Of a stretch of DNA of 37,714 nucleotides, positions 20,002 to 29,752 are shown in pieces (position 1 is the first letter of the stretch; every line of letters begins with the position of its first letter). Under the pieces are notes generated by a model, which saw only the letters and a list, made by a program, of their open reading frames with translations, was not told the origin of the DNA and made no database searches. This DNA is from Exophiala sp. HKRS030 (Eukaryota > Ascomycota > Eurotiomycetes > Chaetothyriales > Herpotrichiellaceae): assembly GCA_023897205.1 (NCBI GenBank), contig JAHWDD010000038.1, positions 5,579-43,292 of the forward strand. The letters run 5' to 3'. The position numbers and the translations under genes are program-made.

Positions 20002-20810
20002 ATGGAAGACCGCGCGATCCGCAAAGATCCAGAGTCAGAGTGTGTCCGGCGTCCCTCGTAGGTTATCAATTCCTTCCCTGAGTCAGGTCTACTGCGAGAG
20101 CGTCTGGAGAGGCTAAGTCTATCGCTGAGTACGCAGGCATAGATACCAACTGTCTGGGGAGAGAAGCGGACATTGGTGGACGCGTGAAACAGAAAGACAC
20201 CGACCATTTTCCACCCGTGCGGCAATTTGTCCTTGATCTGACAGTCGAGACCGAACACTGTGCGATCTGTCTGGGCGTCCTCGGCCAAGGGAATGGCTAC
20301 GTATCGCGTATCTTTGCTTTTCCAGCTTGCGGATGCGTAAGGTTATGTGACATCTGGATTTCTTACCGAGGACACTGATTTGTCGTAGGTTATATGCGGC
20401 GATTGTACATTAGGAGGCTACCCGGACGAGATTCGTACTCGTCCTCGTATTGGGCCAAAGCTCTGTTGTCCTCGACATAATCACTTCACGCTCGGCCGGC
20501 AGAAAACAAGGGAGCTCTTCGGGTTGGATTGCACGGTTTGTCTGATATCCGCAGCCGAAAAGTATGAGGACTTCGGCGATTCGGGCAATTTCGACGGGTC
20601 GGATGACCGTGTTCGAATTCCATGTGGTAAGACTTCGTTCATATTTCAACTGTTGATATTCTGATCGAGCCAGGACATTGCTTTTGCCGACAGTGTCTCC
20701 TAAAGATAACGGAATTCGAGGACTCTGAGCACAAGTGTCCAAATTGTAAGCGAGTGTGTGATGGGGATATAGGCAGACTCCCAAGCTTCCAGACGATGCT
20801 CTATGGCTAG
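20002..20810 (+). CDS. Tandem RING-finger protein, candidate E3 ligase (RING-B)
   Basis: Four exons, 20002-20039, 20087-20336, 20389-20626 and 20674-20810, join in phase to 220 aa with introns of 47, 52 and 47 nt (donors GTGTGT, GTAAGG, GTAAGA). A canonical C3HC4 RING covers C144-x2-C147-x27-C175-x-H177-x2-C180-x2-C183-x13-C197-x2-C200 (IPCGHCFCRQCLLK, HKCPNCK). An earlier cysteine cluster (C71-x2-C74, C94-x-C96-x2-C99-x2-C102, C122-C123) looks like a second, variant RING with cysteine instead of histidine. Single RINGs recruit ubiquitin-loaded E2; two in tandem recall RBR ligases, but the spacing is too short for RING-IBR-RING. The small first exon is the least certain part. It is divergent from UCH-B. 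Confidence 0.75.
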
Positions 20811-21130
20811 TCATAGCCAAAGATGCTTCGAATGGACTACTCTTGTGCCGTTATACTGGCCAGGCCCCTTTAATCCCCAATAGCAGAGGCTTGAATCAAT
20901 TAACAGTGGCAAGAAGAGTTCTACAGTAGCGACAGGAAAGTGATCCAGTCGACTGTGAGCCGGCAAGCGGAGGTTACGATGAGAGCTCACCGATCATGGT
21001 CCTGTTTCCTTCTTTTGCAACCAATACTAGTGTACATCCCCAAGCTACAGTACTAGTCTAATTCACAAATACCGGAATATGATATTTCAAGCCCAAATTT
21101 CCGAAGCCTTCTAAAAACGTGCAAAAACAT
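20811..21130. other. No gene seen
   Basis: 3' flank of the RING gene; no coherent coding text. Confidence 0.45.
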
Positions 21131-21139
21131 ATTCATCTC

Positions 21140-21395
21140 CCTGGGGATGTCAATGCCTGCTTTTACAACGTTATGGCAAAAATCGGCTGGAAATATTACA
21201 TCGTCTTCTGCATCATCAACGCCATCATGTTCTTCATCATCTATTTCTTCCTGCCGGTAACTTGCCGTCATACACTTGAGGAAAGTAACATTCGAAGGTG
21301 GAGACGTTGCTGTCAGCGAGGTCAATCATAAGCTCGACACGAAGCGCGAAGAAGAGGTCGAAGAGGTTGATGTTGAACTTAAGGAGAAGGTGTGA
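21140..21395 (+). pseudogene. MFS sugar transporter, C-terminal fragment
   Basis: The text IGWKYYIVFCIINAIMFFII then YFFLP and RHTLEE matches the last transmembrane helix and the PETKGRTLEE-type signature of fungal hexose transporters (major facilitator superfamily, Sugar_tr). A one-base frame change follows TLEE. The next frame supplies the usual acidic cytoplasmic tail (VTFEGGDVAVSEVNHKL, ending KEKV at a TGA, 21393-21395). The other eleven helices are absent upstream, so only about 80 of 500-odd residues remain. Confidence 0.7.
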
Positions 21396-21868
21396 GATGA
21401 ATGCCTTGGACGGTGAAATATACCGATGTGAACGGGAGCCATTTCGGAGTCTTCGCCTGAAAGAATATTCGCTGAACGTGCTGCCCCATGAACCATATCT
21501 TCCGCCCCGATGAGGCTGAAGACCGTTTCCGGCTTTGATAACTTGCCATGCTTTCGACGATCGAAGGAGATAAGTTGGCAAGCTGTCACAAGCTCTTGCC
21601 CACGTTGGCATAGAAAAGACGTACCCCTCCGAAGATATGATAGATCAGGCCCACCACGTCGAGCAAGTCTCTTGAGCCGTAGGCGAGCTCCACTTGACCA
21701 AATTCAGCACAGCCAACTAGCCTTGAGTCGAATGACATTGGACACTAACGATTTGCGGTTCTATGCCAATATCAAAATGTTGGTCCTGGACTCGAAATCA
21801 CAGAAAAATGATACGCCCTCGACTGGAATACTTTTTACGTATGCAATCTAGTGGATGAGAGCTTGGTG
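21396..21868. other. No supported gene
   Basis: Lies downstream of the kinase gene on its strand. A 113-codon plus-strand frame (21510-21851) has no recognisable domain. Confidence 0.35.
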
Positions 21869-22971
21869 TCATTGGATATGGTCATGGCCTCGTTCCAGCC
21901 TCAGGAATTCTCGGATTGTCCAGTCAAAGACGTTGTCGTATTCGAACCCTTGTCGGCGAAACAGCTTCTTGAACATGTTCCGAAGGTGCGGATAGTCCGG
22001 CTGATCCTCATCACGCAAGTTGCGGACATAATTTATGTATTCCTCAAACTCGGCGGGTAGACCGGCACAAAGGTCGTGTGCACTGGTTCCCTGCTTCTTC
22101 CCCAAAACCAGCAGGTATTTGGCGTCCCGTTTCGCCTTGAGGCCTTGCCAAGGGAGTCTTCCGCGTATGAAATACACGAGCATATACCCTAGTGCCTCCA
22201 AGTCATCGCGCCGGGATTGTGCTGCGAGCAAGATGAGCTGGCCATCTTGTCCAGGAGTTGACGCGTCACCTACCAATGCCTAGATGCCCTCGAATGCTTG
22301 CATACCTGCATGTGCCTAATAGTTGAGGAGGCCGTGCTGTTATATCACGAGTAGGAGTACTACCCGGAGCCCAGTAATCGGGACGGCGGTAGATTGCAAG
22401 CCCCAAGTCGGTCATGTAGACGATATTCCCTTGCTCACCCGTACCAATGAGAAAATTTTCAGGCTTGATATCCCGATGAAGGTATTGGTTTGAATGAAGA
22501 GTCTCAAATCGACGAAGCAATTGGTCGGCGAGCATCAGCGTCGTCTTCAACGAGAATTGGTTGCCACAATATCGGAATAAGTCTTCCAAGTTCGGCCCGA
22601 GCAGCTCAAAAACCAAAGCCGTGAAGTCATCTTGCTGTCCGTGCCAGTACACCTGAGGAAAGCCCGGTTTTCCGGCCAGAGATTGATAGATTCGCGCTTC
22701 TTCTTCAAGTAGAGACGGCGCAACACTGTGATGTTCGAATTTCATGGCGACTTCGTTTCCTGTCTCGGTATCACGGCCTGTTGAAATGTGAGATCTTGTG
22801 TCAAGCCAAGGGCGACTTGCAGACGGCCATACCTAGATAGACACTGCCAAAAGAACCACATCCCAATTTTCGCACTAAGTGATACCTGCCGCCGATGGCT
22901 ATATTTTGCACACACCGCACAAAATTGTCCATGGCTGTGGTTGTTGATCCTTCATCGACATCGATTCTCAT
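21869..22971 (-). CDS. Casein kinase 1-like protein kinase
   Basis: Serine/threonine kinase of the CK1 family. Three exons on the minus strand, 22971-22833, 22777-22274 and 22221-21869, with introns of 55 and 52 nt, encode 331 aa, about one kinase domain plus a short tail. Visible motifs: glycine loop [11 protein letters not shown] (37-47), VAMK with lysine K59, [11 protein letters not shown] (D149), DLGLA (D170) in place of [13 protein letters not shown], then [19 protein letters not shown] and LPWQGLKA, a strong CK1 signature. The C-lobe ends YDNVFDWT. All catalytic residues are kept; F to L in DFG is tolerated in some active kinases. An in-frame ATG at 22932 is an alternative start. Probably a fast-evolving extra paralogue rather than the housekeeping CK1, judged by divergent sequence. 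Confidence 0.9.
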
Positions 22972-23344
22972 GGTGGTTTAATCTTCGGCGGCTCGCTACA
23001 CCTTCTGTCAAACCACGTCAACTTTGGCCATGGTTGCCTAATTACTCCGCATCACCCCCCAGAACCGTGCAGGATGGGCCCTAACACGCTAATACCTCTC
23101 CACGGCCTCTGATCCAATCAAGCATTCCTTACCGCCGGAGGCTTGAAATCATGTGTCAACTTCCTGTCCAACGCAGACATACGAATACGACACAATCCAT
23201 TGACTGGATGCGAAGTGCTGCATCGATAACCTGCCACACCTCGCCTCTCAACATGCAGACGTGCCCAACCTGCGGCGCTATATCGTGTCCTTGTTGGAGG
23301 CCACCTCCTAACACCTTTACTACCGAGCCTTCCTCTCTTCACTC
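22972..23344. other. Divergent intergenic region
   Basis: Lies between the kinase (minus) and the DUF7924-like gene (plus), and probably holds both promoters. A 91-codon plus-strand frame (23151-23426) overlaps the next gene in another phase and is disregarded. Confidence 0.45.
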
Positions 23345-25289
23345 ATGTTCGCCCTCGAAGAACCTAAGTCGAAAAAGCGACAACGGTCCTCACCAGAGCC
23401 TGGGGATCTTGAGCCGGAGCCGGTAGCAAAGAAACAGAAGCCTCTTTCGGCAAGCCGTGACCTCCCTCGCCGGCGTCCTCCCAGCTTCTGGGACACGTTG
23501 TCCAAAATTCGATTGAGTCGCGGCGCTCTCCGGGAGTTTGACCGCAGGAACATTGAAGAGACGATTCAGTCTTCTGGCACACTCGCACAGAAGGTCGAAT
23601 ATCCCACAGGGCGTGGTCCCCTACGGCTCAAGAGATTTGCTCGACGTGGTGGGCCTGATCTATCCCACCTTCGAGGGGTACGTATTTCCTATGCCGACGC
23701 AGGCCTTGGAGACTGACTGGATCTTGTGACAGCTTGCCAGCTTACCTCTGATCCTTGACAGAATGAGTGGTTATACCAGTTCCTCAAGCGGGAAACGGTC
23801 TTCCGCCTCCTCGAGGCCGAGCGACTATACCAAGACCACCTCTACTAAGACCACCCCGTATAGCGGCAATTTTGAGCAAAAATTGATCGACATTGGCATC
23901 TACCCCGACGAATATGAATACGCGGATGGACGTCTAACACCTGAGCCTGCGAATTTGAGCGATATCCAAGCCGCACAACGCGTCGCTCGGGCATCTCTGT
24001 CACCTTCCCGATTCAAAGAGGAACACTTCAAGGCTTTCAAGCGGGCAAATGCAAGAGCAAAAGGCGAGACTACTGGAATGTATAATGTACTCCCTTTCAT
24101 CACCGGAAATGAGGCGGGCCATCGTTTCGAGATGGGTTTGCCATTGAGCAACCTGACGCCGTTCGACAAAGATCTCAGCGACCCCATGCCCGACGTCTAT
24201 CATGGTGCGCCGCCAGCAACTATTCATCCGCGCGTCCGTGCTGACTTGGGACCTTATATCATTCCATCGACAGCCGACACGACTCGTCCGGCTGCTCCGA
24301 ACTTCTTCGTCGAGGGCAAAAGCGCTCAAGGACGTGCGGATGTGGCAAAGCGACAGGTCCTGATTGATGGAGCTATAGGAGCTCGAGCCATGCACCAACT
24401 CCAGAACTACAAGGCTGAAGAGCCACAATATGATAACAAGGCACGAAGTTTTAGCGCAACGTACCAAGATGGCTATCTTCGGACCTACGCGACGCACATT
24501 ACCGCGCCTTCCACTCCTGGAGGGGAGCCAGAGTATCACATGACTCAAACGAACTCATATGCAATGACAGGAAATGCCAATAGTTTCCGGGAAGGGGCTA
24601 CTGCCTACCGCAATGATCGAGATCTAGCAAAGACAGAGCGGGACAGCTCCATTGCTCATGCCAACCAGGTGGCCCGCCGAATGCCTGCCCCCAGCCCCAA
24701 CACAAGCTGCACGACCAGCCGCACATCCCGTTCGATGGTCTCTGTGGCCGGATCGGACACCTCTGAAGACGAGCTGGCTCGCGATGAGGTGACGCCAGTC
24801 AAACGCCTGAGACCAACTGCGGCGTCACCCGCAGGCTACAAATCTGCAACCAGACGAGAGGGACGCATGGCTTCTTTTGAAAGCACTATGGCTATTAGCA
24901 GAGCACCCTTGAACTCTCCGAGGACCACCATGTCGACATCCAGACATGGTAGACAGCCATCCATGGAAGAAACCACATCGAGGCAGCCGACTATTCACAC
25001 ACGGCGCAGTGCAGACAAATCCTCCAAGGAAAACCCTCCTGAGCCATCCAGGCAATCTCAAAGCACACATGACTCAGGACGACGTTGTCAGTCGCGTCCC
25101 ATGACTGAGGTCAGCTCGAAGCGGATGCGCTATAAGAATGAGGCTGGTTGGTGTGTACAGCACCAGGGTAAGTCAATCTTTGTAGCAGATTCGGAATGGA
25201 CGTATTGCGAGCAGGGTGGGCGGCCGGTTCTCTACTGTGCTGATCTCAATGTCTTTACGTATCGTTCGGATGGCAACAAGCGTCGGTGA
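23345..25289 (+). CDS. DUF7924-like protein with nuclease-type E-x-K motif
   Basis: Two exons, 23345-23677 and 23733-25289, with a 55-nt intron (donor GTACGT, branch CTGAC), give 629 aa. The N-terminus has bipartite basic clusters (KSKKRQR, AKKQK), probable nuclear signals, then RPPSFWDTLSKI and FARRGGPDLSHLRG, which I recognise as the usual opening of this multicopy fungal family. The core runs from about 200 to 420: DIGIYPDEYEY, RVRADLGPYIIPS, PNFFVEGKSAQG, MHQLQNYK, NSYAMTGNANSFREGATAYR. PDVY (D265) and VEGK (E305, K307) fit the D...E-x-K pattern of PD-(D/E)XK nucleases. The region 430-580 is low-complexity S/T/R-rich and a compact WCVQHQGKS...TYRSDG tail closes it. Intact. DNA cleavage is inference. 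Confidence 0.85.
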
Positions 25290-25926
25290 CGGCTTTGAGG
25301 ATTCTGGGTAGTTGACGAGCGATAGGGTTGACGAGGTTAGCATTGCTTCGCATAATGATATCTGTGTTTGCAGTCACTTCTAGTCGCCAATGTCTCTCGT
25401 CGATTCAACCATACTTCGTAGGCGTAGGAAAGGAGTCGACTTTGACAATATTTCGCGCCGTTTCAAGTCCACCGGTCGCAAACCTGGTCTCTGCCTGTGC
25501 CTGAGCCAATGCGCGAGAGTCCTTGGATACTCAGAGTATCGGCATGCTCTGCGCTAAGCATTCCGGTATCCATCGAGCCATGAACATGGATGTGAAGAAA
25601 AGGCATCTCGGGGATTGACAGCTTTGGGGAGGGGTTCAGACCCGGAACGGAATATGGACTACCGATAGTAGGGGCCAGAAGCAAAGTCCTAGCTTTCCCG
25701 AATTGGCTTGAGAGGACCGTTTGCATTCTCATACGCATCTACGCTTATGTCGCTTCTCTAGCGGCGCTTGTCTACTTGTTACGATATTATAGACTCTTCG
25801 TTAATCGTCTCGTAGTAAAGGTATGCCTAATTGGATATAAGATAAACATGAACAACGAACTCTGTCGTTACGCCCGCCTGCTATTTATTTGATAATGCTC
25901 GCTCAAATCCGAAACTGCCGGATATA
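25290..25926. other. No gene seen
   Basis: A 91-codon minus-strand frame (25463-25738) has no recognisable motif. The rest is probably the 3' flanks of the genes on either side. Confidence 0.4.
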
Positions 25927-26878
25927 TCACCGAAAAGGAGAGTTGTGGTCTTTTGAGTTGTTGTACACATGGTGGAAAGGGTCGCTAGTGTGGTAAGGAG
26001 GAGAAGAGAACCCTGGCAGTCCTGCGGTGAGTTCCGCAAGGGACGGCAGCTACGGAGAGCCCGCATACGACTCCTCGAGAGGTATTGACTCACGCCGCGC
26101 CCGAAGAGAATGCCCGATGGGGCGAAGTTGTCCTCCGCGCGGAGGCAGAGACAGAGACATCGGCTCGTATGTGCCGTTAGGATTGCTGAGGGAGAAAGGA
26201 CTCACTCCGGCACGCTTCGCCATCTCGTGTTCTCCCATCTGCCAGTGCATTGCCTCGACCGCTCTCCAGGGCATGGCCATCTCTTCTGCCACTTTCAACC
26301 ACATCTCTGCACGGAATCTAGTGGGAGGCAACGTCAGTTCGTTGCCCGTTAACATTCGATGGCGATGGCTAAACGAGAGTACAACTTGGGTTCCACGATC
26401 TGGTGCGACGTTTCTCAACATACCTCTCGTACAGCCTTGCGAGCTTATTCTTGCGATCCTCGTCCTATTCACTTCTCCTCTCTAGGTAATTCTGATAGTG
26501 CAATCTGCAGCTGATCGCACTACGACCGGGCAGGTGCTTGCTGATATCCTCCCACTTCATCCCATCGTGGCGAAGGTGAATGATTTTTGTGTCTTCTTCC
26601 GGGGACCATTTAGACTGCTTCTTCGCAGGAGACTGAACTGGATGGTCCTGGCTTGTCGACAATCTTTTCGCAGTGACCGCCGAGCGCGGCTGCTGTGGCA
26701 AAGGAGCCACGCTGGTAGCCACGCTCGATGGCACTGAGTCGGACCGAGACATTGAAGCAAGCGAACTGACGGACTGGCTTTCGTCTTCGTCGTGGGCCTT
26801 GAGTAAGGTCCAGATATCCACGATGGGCGTGTGGCGATATGTTGGTTGGACGAGTATGAGGGTAAGGTCGTCGCACAC
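25927..26878 (-). pseudogene. Myb/SANT-domain regulator inactivated by two stop codons
   Basis: The N-terminal part carries a Myb-like DNA-binding repeat: KWSPEEDTKIIHLRHDGMKW then EDISKHLPGRSAISCRLHYQ and NYLERRSE. The following codon is TAG (26465-26467) where relatives have tryptophan, after which the frame continues DEDRKNKLARLYER into a 107-nt intron (26317-26423; donor GTATGT, branch CTGAC). Exon two reads RAEMWLKVAEEMAMPWRAVE and AMHWQMGEHEMAKRAGV, the second conserved block of this fungal family. A second in-frame TAG (26050-26052) stands before LPSLAELTAGLPGF, a normally continuous C-terminal motif; the final stop is at 25927. Both stops fit single C:G to T:A changes. Otherwise well preserved, so inactivation looks recent. 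The 5' end is uncertain. Confidence 0.8.
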
Positions 26879-27275
26879 GATCAGTTGTTGGTGCTATACA
26901 CATAGAACCCGAAGAGGAGTAAAATATTTGGATTTGTAGTGTGTCAGGCTGAACAAGGCCGCGAGGCGAGTACCAATACCACTGGCTCCGGGGTTCCTGT
27001 GCACGACGCCGATCGTCGTAGCGAGACTCAAGCAAGACGCCGGTGTTTCCACGGAACGTTGCAGGCACAGTGAAGTCAGATACAGGAGTGGGCACAGATA
27101 TTGTTATTTCGACATCTGTGGGAAGACAGCAGGTGGGATAAAGGTGAGGGCCGCAACAAACCAGCTTGCTTAAGAAGTCCTTTTGAACACCGAAGTCGTC
27201 ACAAGTGCGGTCTGAAATGAGCCCGCCACAAAATGTGCAAAGATCTTCGACAGTGACCTAGCCATACCGCCCAAT
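26879..27275. other. Upstream of the Myb pseudogene
   Basis: A minus-strand frame (to 27095) reads PTPVSDFTVPATFRGNTGVL and onward and may be an upstream exon of the Myb gene; I could not place a donor. Confidence 0.3.
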
Positions 27276-27359
27276 AATCTGTCTTTGACAATCTGTCTTT
27301 GACAATCTGTCTTTGACAATCTGTCTTTGACAATCTGTCTTTGACAATCTGTCTTTGAC
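27276..27359. repeat. Perfect 14-bp tandem repeat, six copies
   Basis: Unit AATCTGTCTTTGAC repeated six times head to tail with no mismatch (84 bp). 14 is not a multiple of three and the array is not inside a recognised gene. Identity of the copies points to recent slippage, so copy number probably varies between strains. Confidence 0.97.
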
Positions 27360-27374
27360 ACTCCGTATTCTCCA

Positions 27375-27441
27375 GTCGGTATTGCTGCCTAGGATGGACG
27401 CGTGGAACACACTTCCTGCCCCCCTGTCGGTATTGCTGCCT
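27375..27441 (+). repeat. Direct repeat pair of 16 bp
   Basis: GTCGGTATTGCTGCCT occurs at 27375-27390 and again at 27426-27441, 51 bp apart, right after the tandem array. Possibly another local duplication. Confidence 0.8.
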
Positions 27442-27851
27442 GTAAATGGTTGGCTCTTAAGGATCGATAACAGTCACCCTCCGGTTTTGTATGAGATCAA
27501 AAAATCTTGTATCCGACCGACTACTAGCATTGCTGATGCATACGCGAGGAGTGACTATTCTTACATCTGTTGGTCTTCTTCCTCCAGCAATTATCAGCTG
27601 GGGCCGATCAGGACAACCGGTCACTTCATCATACAGTCCATTCCCACTGTTGATCGTGATTTCCGGCCGCTTACAGAGGATCACGTCTTCAGAACACCGG
27701 TCTTGGGAAGTGCGTGATTTGTTTGGCAGCCCAATGAATAGAGTCAACTGGGGTTGAATTCTGGCTACAAGCGATTCTGCCCAATAACAGGTATGTCAGT
27801 TGGTAAATCTGAAACACAGTACCTTAGTTCGACGGAGGGAACGCGGGAGAC

Positions 27852-28848
27852 GTGACTACCGTCAAATTCTCGGCTGGCAGTGACACGTGCGCGCAAGGAG
27901 GTGCAGAATATCAACACATCGAAACCTTACGGAATGACTCAATTCAGTGCGACTCATTCGACTATCTGCTCCAGGAAAGGCCAAGAACAATCAATCGATC
28001 TGAACAGATGGAACAGGTCTCTCTTGCTCAATCTCGAGGTACGAGACCACTTCAACCACAACTGACCTATGTCCGAGATCCTCTCAAGCACGAATTCCCC
28101 ACCTCATGCAACCACGAGGGCCCCTGTGGTTTGGACGATACTCAAGCCAACTGCGCCTGCGCCATCAACCGAACGTGGTGTTTTGCAGACTGTGGATGTC
28201 ACCCGACAACGTGCAAACGCATGTTTCAAGGCTGCCAGTGTCTGTCACGCTGTGATGGGCGCTGTCCGTCCCAACAGATTTCTTTTGACTGCATCCCAGG
28301 TCGTTGCGGATGTGCTACATGCGGCAAAGATCCAAGCCCGAAGTTTCCACGCTTGAGCGTCCGACCTTCTAGGATCAAAGGAGCAGCTGACGGACTCTTC
28401 GCAGAAGAAGATATCCCAAAAAGCGCATGTATCGGCAAATATGAAGGTGACGTGGTGCTGGACGTGGAATATAACAGTCGGATAAAACTCCACGATAAGA
28501 TGACGTGCATGGCTTTGAGCAAATGTACTGGATTCCTGTCAAAGTCGTTTGCTGACAACACTAACGTGGTGGTAGATCACTCCATTGACGGTGCATTCAA
28601 TGAGCTTATGGTCTTCATGAATCATCAGCCTAAGTCGCGCGCCAATACTCGTTTCGCGTACGAAAGAAGCGCGCAGGGAAAGGAGATCCGAGTGTATTCG
28701 ACAAAGCTCATCCGAAGGGGGCAGGAAGTTTACGTATTCTACGGGTGAGTTTGTTTCCCTCGAAGCACCAGATTAACCTAACTCTTGCAGAGAAAACTTT
28801 TCTTTTCGACCTTCTCTGCCACTACCAACACTATATTGTCAGTTATAG
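27852..28848 (+). CDS. CXC-SET histone methyltransferase-like protein
   Basis: Cysteine-rich CXC (pre-SET) region followed by a SET domain, the arrangement of E(z)/EZH2-type H3K27 methyltransferases. The CXC holds about 16 cysteines in spaced C-x-C pairs (CNHEGPC, NCACAINRTWCFADCGCHP, RMFQGCQCLSRC, DCIPGRCGCATC). The SET part has GLFAEEDIPK, VDHSIDGAFNELMVFMNHQP, EIRVYSTKLIRRGQEVYVFY and, after a 46-nt intron (28745-28790, donor GTGAGT, branch CTAAC), GENFSF. Typical SET residues are altered: NHQP for NHSxxPN and YVFYG for FFDYG, though the final YG tyrosine is kept. Activity is therefore uncertain. As drawn: 27852-28744 plus 28791-28848. The first in-frame ATG is at 28008; an upstream exon with acceptor TTAG at 27827 is equally possible. 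Confidence 0.75.
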
Positions 28849-28881
28849 CGTACATTGTGGAATTTCAACTAATTTTGTCAG

Positions 28882-29410
28882 ACCGTGGCCTTGAAATCCT
28901 AGTGGGCATGTTTGTTTTCGTGAGAAACAAGACTCCCGATCCATGGATTGGCCATGTAACAGAAATCTCGTCAAATGCGAAGCACATCACCGTTGAATGG
29001 ATGTGCAATGTCAACAATATCGAGGACGCCGATCCCTATCGATATCATCGCTGCCCGGATGAGATGTTTCTCACTCCATTCCGGGATCGAATCGATGTAG
29101 ATACCATAGAAGACATCGCCGAGATCAATTTTCATCATGATGAACGTCACTGCGACACAATCTGCTGGAGGCAACACTACAACTCCACTACCGGCCAGTT
29201 CATCCCAGAGCGCCTGAGTCCCGGCTTGTATGGAAGTACAAATAACCGGAGGATAATGACACGGAAAATCCCCCTGGAACGAGTGGAAGCGACATGTCCG
29301 CGTTCATCACCTACGACTGGGCTGATGTCGTTGCAGCATCAAACTTGCAATCTAGGCTGAACCCTGGCATGCCCGATGAGTCCATTTTGCGCGCCAAGGT
29401 CTGTGTCTAG
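28882..29410 (+). CDS. BAH-like domain, perhaps fused to the CXC-SET protein
   Basis: Reads VGMFVFVRNKTPDPWIGHVT then ITVEWMCNV, PDEMFLTPFRDRIDVDTIED and DTICWRQHYNSTTGQF, the order and spacing of a bromo-adjacent homology (BAH) domain, a chromatin-reading fold (family knowledge; similarity moderate). An intron at 28838-28881 (donor GTCAGT, branch CTAAT, phase 1) would join it in frame to the CXC-SET exon, giving about 472 aa in total. Otherwise it belongs to a separate or broken gene, since no start codon is obvious. Near 29250 the best text changes frame (DNDTENPPGTSGSDMSAFIT ... to TAG at 29408-29410), so the C-terminus is frameshifted or has a missed intron. Confidence 0.45.
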
Positions 29411-29752
29411 CTATCAGCCAATAACAAGACTTTGTTTGAGAGTGATTGTGCTGGTCATTGCGCATCACGGGCACAACTCTCCTGTGCTCTATGGGGATTC
29501 ATAGCCAAAGGGCATAGAACCGTAAATCGTTAGTTGGTCTTGAAGTGTCCAATGTCTTCGAGTCAAGGCTAGTTGGCTGTGCTGATTTGGTTAAGTGGAG
29601 TGCGCAGATATCTAGGAAAGCTGGCGGTGTCATATTCCAACGACGAAAATTACTCTGTACATAGAGACCTCGCTTTATGCATCAAATAGGCCAATCACAT
29701 ACCACCTGCCTCTCATCCTCCCGATTTCTAACGCTGGTTAGCTCGAAGCCTC
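29411..29752. other. Intergenic
   Basis: 3' flanks of two convergent genes; nothing else seen. Confidence 0.5.

Noticed and set aside
19794..20288. 164-codon minus-strand frame as a gene
   Set aside because: It is antisense to the spliced RING gene, whose exons carry a clear zinc-ligand pattern; the minus frame has no domain.
7987..20810. A single three-gene inverted duplication including both RING genes
   Set aside because: Positions mirror each other, but RING-A is a coiled-coil single RING and RING-B a tandem RING, with no alignable sequence outside zinc ligands. Only the UCH-ankyrin part is accepted as a duplication.
24000..24548. 182-codon minus-strand frame as a gene
   Set aside because: Lies opposite the most conserved part of the DUF7924-like gene; a shadow frame.
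27276..27359. CRISPR-like array
   Set aside because: The units are contiguous with no spacers, and the genome is fungal; it is a minisatellite.
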